Origin: Bacteroides ilei
GTDB taxonomy: Bacteria; Bacteroidota; Bacteroidia; Bacteroidales; Bacteroidaceae
NCBI RefSeq assembly: GCF_900128495.1
Contig: NZ_LT635801.1
Location: 569,997-633,996 of the forward strand
Length of the DNA: 64,000 nucleotides
Direction of reading: 5' to 3'
The translations under genes were made by a program, and so were the position numbers. Numbering within the stretch: the stretch's first letter is position 1; the number at the start of each line of letters is the position of its first letter. A model generated the notes under the pieces. The model saw only the letters and a program-made list of their open reading frames with translations, ran no database searches and was not told the origin of the DNA. Shown piece by piece: positions 28,351 through 36,756 of this stretch.

Positions 28351-28849
28351 TTCCTTGTTATAAGCGGCATCCGCATAAATCCTGTTTTAATGCTTTCGTA
28401 TCCGTTTATATCTCTGTCGTTTTCTTTTGGCTGTGCCTCTGCCTTTTTTACGTTATTAGCGCTATTGATGCGGGCCTGAGAGGGCCAGATGTATAATTCA
28501 TTACTTTCCTATTCCTTTTCTCTTTTTTATTTCTCCTTTTCAAGGCGGATATGGTGTCCTCCGATGCATTTCCATCACCGTCCTTCAGACCATTCCCGTA
28601 TTCAGGCAGCCTTTTGTCTGCTGCATTTTTTCCAAGCCAGATTCTCCTGGTGTTATCGTATCCTCCTTATACTCCATATCTTCGGAGCCGATGCTTTCTG
28701 TCCTGTCTTCATAAATCTGCCAGCTCCAATTTTTATGATGTACCTTGCCGGTTAGTACGAATTTATATTTCCATCCTTTTCCAACCTGTTTTTGTTGTTT
28801 GTTCCCGCTTTTTCATTATTGCTTTTGTCCGAAGTCGTCATCATTTTCC

Positions 28850-29014
28850 GATGCAAAGATAGTGTGCAGCCGGGAGTGGCCTATGGCCTCTGCCAATGGC
28901 GTGTATGCGAAAATCTTCCTTTATCAGGCCTTCGGTTTGGCATAAAGCCAAAATAAAGAGTATTTGCGCTACATCCTTGGCTTGTCCCTTGAACAGCACC
29001 TACTTTTTCATGCA
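28850..29014 (+). promoter_or_regulatory. Structured leader element, copy 2 (before ssb)
   Basis: Starts ATGCAAAGA and ends CATGCAG (outer TGCA/TGCA), GTGC/GCAC next, a CCAA-GG/CCTTGG arm, and the conserved centre GAAAATCTTCC (28909) ... AGAGTATTT (28957) closed by CTTTAT/ATAAAG. No second 3' hairpin seen. Ends 38 bases before the ssb ATG. Confidence 0.6.
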
Positions 29015-29052
29015 GCGTAAAATTGATGTTTAACTTCTAAAAGCAATTGATT

Positions 29053-29433
29053 ATGAAAAAGGTAGAAAACAACTTCATCGTAACAGGTTATGTAGGTAAG
29101 GATGCTGAAATCCGTCAGTTCACCACCGCAAGTGTAGCACGCTTTTCAATAGCGGTCAGCCGTCAGGAAAAGAATGGTGAGGAAAGCAGCTATGTATCGG
29201 CCTTCATGAATATTGAAGCATGGAGAAAGAACGAGAACACTTCTTCGTTCGAGAATCTGACCAAAGGAACGCTGCTTACAGTTGAAGGCTACTTCAAGCC
29301 TGAAGAGTGGACTGACAAGGACGGTGTCAAGAAGAACCGCATTATAATGGTGGCCACCAAGTTATATCCGGCCGTTGAAAAGGAAGAAGAAGCTCCTGCG
29401 GAAGCTCCCAAAGGCAAAAAGGGCAGGAAATAA
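29053..29433 (+). CDS. ssb: Single-stranded DNA-binding protein
   Basis: 126 residues. OB-fold with NFIVTGYVGKDAEIRQF, ARFSIAVSRQ, and AFMNIEAWRKN, then a short acidic/proline/lysine tail (APAEAPKGKKGRK) without the DDDIPF-type tip of chromosomal SSB. A mobile-element SSB that would coat incoming single strands. ATG at 29053 favoured over an in-frame TTG two codons upstream. Confidence 0.88.
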   Translation: MKKVENNFIVTGYVGKDAEIRQFTTASVARFSIAVSRQEKNGEESSYVSAFMNIEAWRKNENTSSFENLTKGTLLTVEGYFKPEEWTDKDGVKKNRIIMVATKLYPAVEKEEEAPAEAPKGKKGRK

Positions 29434-29454
29434 ATCCTGCCTTTACATACACAG

Positions 29455-29477
29455 GCGGCCTTCAGGCCGCTTTTTTT
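29455..29477 (+). terminator. ssb terminator
   Basis: GCGGCC-TTCA-GGCCGC with a T7 tail; a second stem GGCAGGA/TCCTGCC spans the stop codon just upstream (29421-29442). Confidence 0.92.
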
Positions 29478-29556
29478 ATATCTCTACACACTTTCAGAAG
29501 TTCCATTTTTATCACGTCATTCCGGGTTTCTACCACCGCAGATATTGAATTTGTAC

Positions 29557-29764
29557 GTGCAAAATTAAGGAGGAGGTGAACCGTCAAGGAGCTTATCATT
29601 TTCTGTTAAGAATCATCAACTCGTTTACTCGCCAACAATTCTTAAACATAAATGATCCAGTATCCTACTTATTCGCTTCTTCCTTGGCTTGTTCACCTCT
29701 TTTCTCCTTTGTCAAGGCACGTCAATTCAAAATCCTGCCGGTGAGGTAAGACCTCAAAAGCAGG
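29557..29764 (+). promoter_or_regulatory. Structured leader element, copy 3 (variant)
   Basis: Outer GTGC/GCAC (29557, 29717), conserved AAAATTA, GAGGTGAAC/GTTCACCTC (29573, 29691), an inner AAGAAT...ATTCTT hairpin in place of the usual AAATCTTCC core. A second hairpin CCTGC-cggt-GAGGT-AAG-ACCTC-GCAGG (29734-29764) abuts the next gene. Same two-domain plan as the other copies. Confidence 0.6.
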
Positions 29765-29801
29765 GAAATGAAGCAGAATGTATAACTTATATTTTTATAT
29801 C

Positions 29802-30323
29802 ATGAAACAGATGTTTATTTGGTCAAGTGAAGTTGTTTTTGATGAACAGACGAAATCAGAAATGCAGGAGTCTAAACGTGAATTGTTGGGCGATGATTCT
29901 TATGTACTGTCAGAGGAAGATATAGCCGACGAACTTCGCCGGGAACTTGAAGACGAACGCAGTAATCTTAACAAGATTATCGACGGCGTTATTATAGTAT
30001 TTGGTGACCTCGGTCTTTGGAATGGCCGGCGGCAAGGGTTTCAGATTTTAGGAAATAATATTGCCAATATACTGTATAGTCAATGTGAGATAGCTGAGTG
30101 GTACGGAGACGGCTATAATATCAGGGGACGTATGTCGCACCACGATGGTACGAACTATACTCTTTATCGCATCGCTAAAGACAGAGAAGATGCAGAACAT
30201 ATTGCAGAAATGATTTATAACCATGAGATTGATGAAGCCGGTTTCAGACGCAGAACACGTTCCCTATATCCGCACGTGGCAGAGGTGTACGGATGGAAGA
30301 TACGTGGGCGTAGAAATCTATAA
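29802..30323 (+). CDS. Unknown protein of mobile element
   Basis: 173 residues, strongly acidic N-terminal half (LSEEDIADELRRELEDERSN), basic C-terminus (RRRTRSLYPHVAEVYGWKIRGRRN). Contains GDLGLWNGRRQGFQILGNNI. Charge pattern recalls DNA-mimic or antirestriction proteins, but no family was recognised, so this is only an impression. Start could also be ATG 29778. Confidence 0.6.
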   Translation: MKQMFIWSSEVVFDEQTKSEMQESKRELLGDDSYVLSEEDIADELRRELEDERSNLNKIIDGVIIVFGDLGLWNGRRQGFQILGNNIANILYSQCEIAEWYGDGYNIRGRMSHHDGTNYTLYRIAKDREDAEHIAEMIYNHEIDEAGFRRRTRSLYPHVAEVYGWKIRGRRNL

Positions 30324-30520
30324 AACTGACAACTATGATGGACGTTGCAGCATGATTGATGTATATTTTGCTGCAGCGTTCATTTTATAACACCCCCGGT
30401 ACTTTCCCTTTGTAGTTCAATTGCCTTTTATATATTCCGGCCATACCGGCATATCCGCTTATAAATCTTGACCAGCATCTTCCTTGATGTGCAATCCAAT
30501 CCGAAACGCGGTTATTTTGT

Positions 30521-30696
30521 CTGCAAAGTTCGATTGACTTCTCTTATTCCTGCCAAGGCCTGCTTCGAGCGTGCTGCTGAAAAATCTTCCTTTCGTTTTC
30601 TCGAAAGCGTATTTTTCGCATCATCCTTGTCCGGACTGTTTGTCAATCTGCGGGCAGAAAAATAATCAGCCTTCGGTCTAGGATGCGACCAGAGGG
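30521..30696 (+). promoter_or_regulatory. Structured leader element, copy 4
   Basis: Outer CTGC/GCAG (30521, 30654), AAAGTTC loop, GATTGAC/GTCAATC, CAAGG/CCTTG, core GAAAAATCTTCC (30579) ... GTATTTTTC closed by TTTCG/CGAAA. Second hairpin GGTC/GACC (30675, 30687) ending GGG, 29 bases before the next ATG. A 65-codon reading frame across it is not considered real. Confidence 0.75.
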
Positions 30697-30724
30697 AAAA
30701 TAAAACAACTTAAATTTCATAGTT

Positions 30725-31039
30725 ATGACATTCAAAGAATTTATGCAGGAGAACGGTTACGAGTTGCAGACGACCTTTTGGGAAGACTTTACAATAGCTG
30801 ACAGATTTGGTTTGTCAGCTATTCAGGACACATTCAATCGTGCTTTTGAAGAGTGGAAAGAGCATTACAAGTATCTTACCGAACTGATTCTTGTGCTTAA
30901 TCATAAGATATGGCAATATCATGAGAAATGCCCTGAGTTTGCAACGCTGTATAATAGCCTTTGGGAACAGGCTGACCTTTATGCTCAAGAAAACCTTAAA
31001 GGTGACGAATTGGACTATTTTTATGAAGTAACTGATTAA
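30725..31039 (+). CDS. Unknown protein of mobile element
   Basis: 104 residues, mostly helical and aromatic (FMQENGYELQTTFWEDFTIADRFG; YKYLTELILVLNHKIWQYHEKC). Small proteins of this style recur in Bacteroidales conjugative elements; no function known to me. Followed 11 bases later by the LPD11-like gene, so probably an operon under leader copy 4. Confidence 0.65.
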   Translation: MTFKEFMQENGYELQTTFWEDFTIADRFGLSAIQDTFNRAFEEWKEHYKYLTELILVLNHKIWQYHEKCPEFATLYNSLWEQADLYAQENLKGDELDYFYEVTD

Positions 31040-31050
31040 TTTACAAGGAA

Positions 31051-31344
31051 ATGAAATCAAGTACAGAGCAGACAAATGAAAATGGCCGTTTGACGGTTGA
31101 AGAGTTAGTCAATCGAAACAAGACATTCCGGTATATGTTATTATCACGTCTTCAGTCTGATTGTGATTATTATCTTCACTATGGTGGCAGGCACCCCAAG
31201 GTCTTGTGGGCTGGCGATGAAACACGCCAGATAGAGTTTATGACAAAACTTCATGAAAGTTTCGGTGCAGGCGAAAAGCCTGAATGGCTGACAATGGAAC
31301 AAATCCGGCACTATGCTGCCGAAATGTTGGGCGCAGACTCATAA
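31051..31344 (+). CDS. LPD11-like small protein
   Basis: 97 residues. The segment YMLLSRLQSDCDYYLHYGGRHPKVLWAGDETRQIEFMTKLHESF...KPEWLTMEQI matches the large-polyvalent-protein-associated domain LPD11 pattern (QSDCxYYL...LWAG...PEWLT) found in mobile elements of gut bacteria. Function unknown. Confidence 0.7.
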   Translation: MKSSTEQTNENGRLTVEELVNRNKTFRYMLLSRLQSDCDYYLHYGGRHPKVLWAGDETRQIEFMTKLHESFGAGEKPEWLTMEQIRHYAAEMLGADS

Positions 31345-31622
31345 GGTTTCCGACGGTTGGCATATATGCAATCGCCTTTTTATCAATGCTGCACGAACTT
31401 TTATGGTTTGGCAGCATTGATTGTTACCAATGTTGATGACTCCAGGTTGCTTGTGCAACAGGGCACAAAGATTCCATTTATACTGTTACCTGTCATCCTT
31501 GAAATTACTTTTTCCATAACCTCTCAGCAAGGCTTTTACTATTTTAGCGAATATCCATACTGCTGCAATGACTATTATAATTTCCATACTTATTATATTA
31601 TTATACATTTATATTATTATAT

Positions 31623-31666
31623 AATTACATGATTATATAATTCAATAATTATATAATCATGTAATT
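31623..31666. repeat. AT-rich perfect palindrome downstream of parA operon
   Basis: 20-bp arms (31623-31642, 31647-31666) with a 4-base loop CAAT, entirely A/T-rich apart from one CATG per arm. Could be a terminator for the minus-strand operon or, with the palindrome at 32807-32863, a partition site. The rest of 31345-31715 is A/T-rich with no gene I can support. Confidence 0.65.
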
Positions 31667-31715
31667 ATACAATTAATGCCGTCTTGTTGACTAATATAGG
31701 CTGTTGGCCAATCAG

Positions 31716-32090
31716 TTACAGATTTTCAAGCTTTTCCTTGTTTTCTTCAATATACGTCATAATAATCGCCGATGCAAGAGTTCTCAGAGGAATATTCCTG
31801 TTCGAGTTAACACGGATTTTTTCTAATTCCTTTTTTACTTCTTTTGGTAGCCAGATTGCTTCTCCTTGTCCCCCGACACCGGTATATTTGACTATATTTT
31901 CTTCAAAGAGTTTTTTGCTCGTTCTTTTTGTTTTAGTTTTCTTTTCGGGACTTTCCTTTTCATCTTGCGCCTGTTCCTCTTTTATATCTTTCAATGTTTT
32001 CGGCTGTGTTATGCCGCGCACTATCTGGTCAAGCCCCATATTAGCCAAAGGATTGTCTATTGTAGGTCTCTCATTTCTTTTCATACTCAT
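31716..32090 (-). CDS. Small ParA partner protein
   Basis: 124 residues: a disordered, Lys/Glu-rich N-terminal half and a C-terminal ribbon-helix-helix-like segment (AIWLPKEVKKELEKIRVNSNRNIPLRTLASAIIMTYIEENKEKL). Starts 3 bases after the parA stop. By position and fold pattern the centromere-binding partner of ParA, similar to the DUF3408-type proteins of Bacteroidales elements. Confidence 0.65.
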   Translation of the reverse strand: MSMKRNERPTIDNPLANMGLDQIVRGITQPKTLKDIKEEQAQDEKESPEKKTKTKRTSKKLFEENIVKYTGVGGQGEAIWLPKEVKKELEKIRVNSNRNIPLRTLASAIIMTYIEENKEKLENL

Positions 32091-32093
32091 CTT

Positions 32094-32741
32094 TTATTTG
32101 ATAATTTCCATAATCTTGTTGAATGCCGGTTTTACAATATCCAGTTGGGCCTTCTCCAAGGGGTACAAAGTTGTATAGCGTTTCACAGTGACACTTTGTT
32201 TTATTGTCGGCGTGACGGTTCCCACCAGACCAAGAAGTTCTGTAGTTTGGGCTCTCTGCCTCAATTCTTCTGATTTTCTTTCCGAGGTGATAATGCGGTT
32301 AGGCATAAACACAAGTTGGGCTTCCGATATACTTTTCAGGGCCTTTATGAAAATGCCGGTTGCATCTACGGTGTCGGGATCAAATGAAATCGGAATTACA
32401 GCTGTGTCAGCACTCTTATAGATATACTCAAGGTTGCGGTCGTTCAGGTTTCCGGGACAATCAATTAGGACAACGCCGGGAACCTTTTTAAGCTGTGTCA
32501 TTACCTTTTTTAGTTGTTTGCTGTCCGTAGTGTCAAGCAAATCGACATTCCATGGAGCCTGTACTCCGACAGCTACATCTTGTTCTCTTTGACGGTGGCG
32601 ATAGAGTGACGCCTGAAGGTCGGCATCTATGGCAATTACCGGAATACCGTTTTCTGCAAGATAACTTGCAAATAGTGCGCAGAGGGTTGTTTTCCCTACG
32701 CCTCCTTTGATGTTGCTGAATAATACAATTCTATTTTCCAT
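32094..32741 (-). CDS. parA: ParA-family partition ATPase
   Basis: 215 residues. Deviant Walker A KGGVGKTT at residues ~12-19, switch II VVLIDCPGNLND, short form without N-terminal HTH (type Ib). ATP-dependent DNA partition motor; in integrated elements it may stabilise the excised circle or assist transfer. Co-transcribed with the small partner gene; palindromes flank the pair. Confidence 0.9.
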   Translation of the reverse strand: MENRIVLFSNIKGGVGKTTLCALFASYLAENGIPVIAIDADLQASLYRHRQREQDVAVGVQAPWNVDLLDTTDSKQLKKVMTQLKKVPGVVLIDCPGNLNDRNLEYIYKSADTAVIPISFDPDTVDATGIFIKALKSISEAQLVFMPNRIITSERKSEELRQRAQTTELLGLVGTVTPTIKQSVTVKRYTTLYPLEKAQLDIVKPAFNKIMEIIK

Positions 32742-32806
32742 GCCACTTTAGGTTTTAGTTTTTTTGCTGTTTGCAAATATAAATAATACTCTTATAATAT
32801 CAAAAT

Positions 32807-32863
32807 ATTAATTATACAATTATATAAATATTGCAAGTATATTTATATAATTGTATAATTAAT
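32807..32863. repeat. AT-rich perfect palindrome upstream of parA
   Basis: 24-bp arms (32807-32830, 32840-32863) around TTGCAAGTA. Shares AATTATACAATTA-type sequence with the palindrome beyond the operon's other end. Position 66-120 bases before parA fits a centromere (parS) and operator. Confidence 0.65.
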
Positions 32864-33017
32864 AAATTTATATAAACTAATGATATATAATACTATATGA
32901 TGAATATTGTATTTTCAATGTTATTATATTACTTATCTTCATTTCGTTATATAATTATATTATTGAATAAAAGTATAATTATATTATTTCGTTCTACAAA
33001 GCTTTTTTATCTTGCCA

Positions 33018-33090
33018 ATGCAAAGATGGTGGGTGGCCTGGAATGTTTTCCAATATCTGCCAATGACGTGTCTGCAAAAATCTTTTTTAT
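33018..33090 (+). promoter_or_regulatory. Degenerate or truncated leader element
   Basis: Resembles the first half of copy 2 (ATGCAAAGATgGTG...CTGCCAATGaCGTGTcTGCaAAAATCTT) but lacks the closing AGTATTT arm. Lies just upstream of copy 5. Likely a decayed copy. Confidence 0.45.
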
Positions 33091-33156
33091 CATACGAATC
33101 TCTTATATCTCTATTGCATTATACCCGTTGTCGCCCGTTAGGTGATGTCATTTTAT

Positions 33157-33333
33157 CTGCAAAGTTAGTTTGCCCCTGAACGTTTTGCCAAGTGATGCTT
33201 TGCTTTTCATTTGAAAAATCTTCCTCCTTTGGAGAGTATTTTTCAAGAAACACTTGTCTTCACTATAGTGCAAACTTTGGGGCAGAAAAATCGACAATTT
33301 CCTCCGGGCGGAGTAAGCCGGGACATAAGGGAA
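33157..33333 (+). promoter_or_regulatory. Structured leader element, copy 5
   Basis: Outer CTGC/GCAG (33157, 33282), AAAGTTA loop, GTTTGC/GCAAAC, CAAGTG/CACTTG, core GAAAAATCTTC ... AGTATTTTTC closed by CTCC/GGAG. Second hairpin CTCC-GGGC-GGAG (33302-33313) then GGGAAA. Precedes the 33372 gene by 38 bases. Confidence 0.75.
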
Positions 33334-33371
33334 ACAAATGTTTTTAATTAACTTCTTAAATATTATTTGTT

Positions 33372-33602
33372 ATGAGTATCTTAAAACAAGCTGAAAAAGT
33401 GCGTCCTCTTTCCGAACGTGGAGTTTATGCTTATCCTGTCAATCGTTTTAGCCGCGATGCGTCTGATGAGGATATTCTTTCCGATTATGAGAATAGTACC
33501 GACAATGAAGATTCGGTCAGGAAATATACCGTTGAAGAATTTCTGTCTTGCGTCAACGACGAGAGTTTTAACAGTCTGGACTATTGGGTTCGTTTGATTT
33601 AG
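33372..33602 (+). CDS. Small protein of unknown function
   Basis: 76 residues, acidic centre (DASDEDILSDYENSTDNEDSV). Opens the operon behind leader copy 5; the next gene begins 49 bases later. Not recognised. Confidence 0.6.
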   Translation: MSILKQAEKVRPLSERGVYAYPVNRFSRDASDEDILSDYENSTDNEDSVRKYTVEEFLSCVNDESFNSLDYWVRLI

Positions 33603-33651
33603 TAACCTTGGTGATTCAATGTTCGTTGTTTTATATTAATCGGATAATTTT

Positions 33652-34485
33652 ATGAATTTAGAGAATATCGACAAGAAACAGCTTTTTAGGGGGATTACTG
33701 AACTCATGCAGCCGTTGTATTTCCCTGTACCTTATAGTGAAGATAATATTCAGAAATTAGCTCAACACGAATACGAATTGTTTTGTAAGGTAATATCCGT
33801 AAAGTATGGTTTCGACAATGATAAGTATGTCTTTGAGCATGATGGCCATTCCCCGTTTGATGTCATATACAACGATGTCATTTGCGAACTGAAATCTCGT
33901 ATGCGTAAGGACCCTTTCTTGCTTCAGAGTGAAGCCATTCGGCAGCATCTTGCCACGCTGGTGCGTCAGGCCGTTGTCAGAGTCGGAGGATGTCTTGGAA
34001 CGTTTTACAAGAATGTGGGGATTCACCACATGGAACACGATTCCGAAGATATGTATGATGATGTTCCGGCTGTTGTTTTCAAGAGAGGTATGGCTTGTAC
34101 TGCCGGTGGATATGAGAGTGCCATGCTGTACGATATTTATCTTGCACAGGATGACAGGCTGATGTGTACTGTTGATGACAAGGATTGTAGCGAGTATGAT
34201 GTTCCACTTGATACAATTCTTCTTGAAAGCTTATTGGGGCTTGTTCATTGGTTACGTCTTAATAACTTTTTGCCGGATACAGATGCTCCAGATTGGGTGT
34301 GTGAGGAGTGCGGTTCATCAGATGTCGAAACTCTTGCTTGGGTCAGGCCAAACGAAAATAATAAATTCGTCGATTATCTTGGCATTGATGACAATGGCAA
34401 CAACTGGTGTCACCATTGTGAGGAGCACACAGATATTATACAGTTTACAGGTGACGAGAGCTGTAAGCCCTCTTCACGGAATTAA
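33652..34485 (+). CDS. Unknown protein with C-terminal zinc ribbon
   Basis: 277 residues. The N-terminal ~200 residues are not recognised; the C-terminus has paired Cys motifs (VCEECGSSD ... NWCHHCEEH) expected to bind one zinc. Several acidic patches. Stop overlaps the ATG of the next small frame (TAATG). Confidence 0.65.
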   Translation: MNLENIDKKQLFRGITELMQPLYFPVPYSEDNIQKLAQHEYELFCKVISVKYGFDNDKYVFEHDGHSPFDVIYNDVICELKSRMRKDPFLLQSEAIRQHLATLVRQAVVRVGGCLGTFYKNVGIHHMEHDSEDMYDDVPAVVFKRGMACTAGGYESAMLYDIYLAQDDRLMCTVDDKDCSEYDVPLDTILLESLLGLVHWLRLNNFLPDTDAPDWVCEECGSSDVETLAWVRPNENNKFVDYLGIDDNGNNWCHHCEEHTDIIQFTGDESCKPSSRN

Positions 34486-34673
34486 TGTTTATGGATAGTA
34501 TTTGTATCAATAATTTCAATGTTAAAGTGACACACCGTTACAATATGACGTGTTCACATTGTATGATATTAAGCTGTGTCTGTGGTTCACAGCATCATAG
34601 TTTTAAGACGATGAGATACATTCTTTCTCACCTCAAACATTGTGAAATACCTTTCGCTTTTATCGTTATTTGA
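34485..34673 (+). CDS. Possible small Cys/His-rich protein
   Basis: 62 codons starting in the TAATG overlap with the preceding gene. Cys/His spacing CSHC..CVCGSQHH could bind zinc. No homology recognised; accepted tentatively because of the coupled start and because it fills the gap to the next gene. Confidence 0.35.
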   Translation: MFMDSICINNFNVKVTHRYNMTCSHCMILSCVCGSQHHSFKTMRYILSHLKHCEIPFAFIVI

Positions 34674-34689
34674 AATCAGATATAAAATA

Positions 34690-35538
34690 ATGAAGACAGT
34701 AAACAGTTTGTCTGGAGGAAAAACATCTTCCTACATTGCCGTACATTACCCGGCAGATATCGAAGTCTTTGCGCTTTGTTGCATTGATTGTCACAATGCC
34801 GGAGCAACCATTGACAAGCGCATGAAGCAGATGGTCAATGACAGGTTGCAGAAGTATTGCTCACATTATCCCGAATTTGTGGCCACTTCAGAGGACCCGA
34901 AAGTCCTCAAGGTTATTTTCGACCTCGAACAGCGAATAGGGCGAGAGATTATCTGGTTACGCGGTATGGGCTGGGAGGAAATGATACGCCGTAAGCGTGC
35001 TATTCCCAATCGGACCAAACGTTTTTGTACAACCGTCTTGAAAATGCAGCCTATTTTTGAATTTTTGTATTTTTACCACGAACTGCCCGTTCGTATGAGG
35101 ATAGGCTACCGTTACGACGAACAGGAACGGGCATTGCGTTTTACCGAGAATTTCAAGTTCGCTTATATGGCCGAGTGGCAGGAGCGGTCCTGCCGCTGGA
35201 TTAACCGTTGGCAGGATATTCATTGGCGTGTGGGTGAGTTTCCTCTCATAGAAGACCGTATCACCCACTATGATATCCAGCGTTACTGGCAGGACAAAGG
35301 TATTGACTTCCCGGAAGATTCCAACTGTCTTAACTGTTTCTGGAAGGCTCCGGCACAGTTGCGCAAGAATTTCGATACATGTCCTCCCGTTATGTGGTGG
35401 TCAGCTATACAGGAGGACCTTCAAGGTAATACCTTCAAGGACAAAATGAGTCTTTCATCCATATCCAGGTTGCCGCTTCAGCTCGACTTTTTTTATGGTA
35501 CAGGTTCAGGCTGTCAGGCAGGCTTCTGTACAGATTGA
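34690..35538 (+). CDS. PP-loop ATPase, PAPS-reductase-like
   Basis: 282 residues. N-terminal PP-loop SGGKTSSY (residues ~7-14) of adenine-nucleotide alpha-hydrolases, a central RTKRFCTTVLK and C-terminal Cys motifs (CLNCFWKAP; GSGCQAGFC) that could hold a metal or Fe-S cluster. Proteins of this group in phages and mobile elements include sulfur-transfer or nucleotide-modifying enzymes; true assimilatory PAPS reductases have a different ECGLH end. Function not deducible. ATG at 34690 chosen as it directly precedes the PP-loop. Confidence 0.7.
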   Translation: MKTVNSLSGGKTSSYIAVHYPADIEVFALCCIDCHNAGATIDKRMKQMVNDRLQKYCSHYPEFVATSEDPKVLKVIFDLEQRIGREIIWLRGMGWEEMIRRKRAIPNRTKRFCTTVLKMQPIFEFLYFYHELPVRMRIGYRYDEQERALRFTENFKFAYMAEWQERSCRWINRWQDIHWRVGEFPLIEDRITHYDIQRYWQDKGIDFPEDSNCLNCFWKAPAQLRKNFDTCPPVMWWSAIQEDLQGNTFKDKMSLSSISRLPLQLDFFYGTGSGCQAGFCTD

Positions 35539-35780
35539 TTTCGTATTCTTCATTGGACCTGCCGGCTGCCTGTCAGTGGGCCTTTCTTAACATTTGTATG
35601 CCGTTGTCCCCATCTCGGAAGTTCCCCATATACTTCTTTGCCGGTTAGTATCATCAATGTCGGTGGAAATTATTATACCCCTTTGTAGGTTTCATCTTCT
35701 CTTTTTATTTCCATGATTACTCCAATTATAGCTGTTGTTCCAACATTCATTGTTTACATAGGGAGTAGCCATTCATTTCA

Positions 35781-35966
35781 CTGCAAAGTTTTATTGATGC
35801 CAGCCATATCTTTACAAGGTTCCCTTCCAGTTATGTCAGAAATCTTCCTTTTTCCTAAAGAAAAAGAGTATTTCAGTCATAAACCTTGCAGATATTGGCA
35901 TCCATATATTAAGCAGTAAAATTGAATTAATTACTCCCTATTGATAAACAATGGATTATAATAGGG
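35781..35966 (+). promoter_or_regulatory. Structured leader element, copy 6
   Basis: Outer CTGC/GCAG (35781, 35913), GATGCCA/TGGCATC (35796, 35896), CAAGG/CCTTG, core GAAATCTTCC ... GTATTTC closed by CTTTTTC/GAAAAAG. Second hairpin CCCTATT/AATAGGG (35936, 35960). Confidence 0.75.
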
Positions 35967-35987
35967 AAAAGTTGAACTTAAAATTTT

Positions 35988-36407
35988 ATGATTATGGTTA
36001 AAAAAGTTTTTAAAGTAGGTGGTTGCAAATTCTTTTTATTAAAATGGTGTGATAAGTGGGTGTTTCCTCTTATTTCATATTATTTGGAGGGTAAAGATAG
36101 CCCTATTTACATGGCCCTTTTCTCGTGGAACCTGAAGGAAGGCATATTCGTAAAGGAAACTACTGTTACTATTAATTTTCCTAAGCATCCGCGTGGCTTT
36201 TGTTGCCAGTTTGTTGATCTCCAGAATAATGGTTCTTCAATGATTGATTGGCTTGTAGATAATGGCTTTGGTTTAGAGACGAAACGTTCTGTAACATCAG
36301 GTTTCACCTCTTATCCCGAATTCTACTTCGTAGGTGGCATTAATTTTCATAAGTACAGGAGGTTTTGTGATGAGCATCCGGAGATTTATAAATTTTTCCG
36401 TATTTGA
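35988..36407 (+). CDS. Unknown protein, duplicated (left copy)
   Basis: 139 residues, aromatic and Lys-rich, probably cytoplasmic alpha/beta; contains NFPKHPRGFCCQFVDLQNNG and ends HPEIYKFFRI. Possibly the DUF4313 type seen in Bacteroidales conjugative elements, but this is a tentative label. Identical to the copy at 40854 except one residue (Met/Ile in SSMIDW). Start could also be the ATG two codons later. Confidence 0.7.
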   Translation: MIMVKKVFKVGGCKFFLLKWCDKWVFPLISYYLEGKDSPIYMALFSWNLKEGIFVKETTVTINFPKHPRGFCCQFVDLQNNGSSMIDWLVDNGFGLETKRSVTSGFTSYPEFYFVGGINFHKYRRFCDEHPEIYKFFRI

Positions 36408-36423
36408 TTTTCCATCTGTTTTT

Positions 36424-36443
36424 CAGCCCCATAATCGGGGCTG
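36424..36443 (+). terminator. Stem-loop terminator
   Basis: CAGCCCC-ATAATC-GGGGCTG then GAATTTTTA. Within the direct repeat. Confidence 0.75.
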
Positions 36444-36719
36444 GAATTTTTAAACAGACTTTCCATCCTGTTATATTTTCTTTTCTCCACTTATACGTGT
36501 CTCCCTTTTCTTTTATTGAAATATTAAATTCTTGTTAGCTATTCGGAATGTACTTTTTTATTTTTTCAGCAGCAAAGTCTCATTTTTGAGTAGATACCAT
36601 TCTTTTATTTTGAAAAATTATTTTGTTAAGTATCGAAATGTTATAAGCCTTTTACAAAAAGACGTTTCTCGGTATGGGAAAATATCCATTTTGTGAAATG
36701 CAGATTGATATTAATATTG

Positions 36720-36752
36720 TTCGTCCAATAGATAGTCATTCTATTGGACGAA
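36720..36752. terminator. Stem-loop between repeat and TetR gene
   Basis: 12-bp perfect stem (36720-36731, 36741-36752) with a T6 run on the plus side, abutting the TetR stop codon. The 250 bases before it show no gene. Confidence 0.75.
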
Positions 36753-36756
36753 TTTT

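Larger units (their letters stand above)
35702..36464 (+). repeat. 763-bp direct repeat, left copy
   Basis: Nearly identical to 40568-41330 (a handful of base changes, mostly at the left edge). Includes a structured leader, a 139-residue gene and its terminator. Brackets the 36.5-40.6 kb cargo. Confidence 0.9.

Noticed and set aside
28489..28862. Overlapping Ser/Phe/Pro-rich frames
   Set aside because: No start signal, low-complexity composition and no recognisable protein; treated as noncoding.
30468..30665. 65-codon reading frame in the gap before 30725
   Set aside because: Coincides with structured leader copy 4; stem pairing, not protein sequence, is what is conserved among copies.
35713..35919. 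68-codon frame repeated at 40594-40785
   Set aside because: Repeated only because the 763-bp segment is duplicated; it overlays leader copies 6 and 7.
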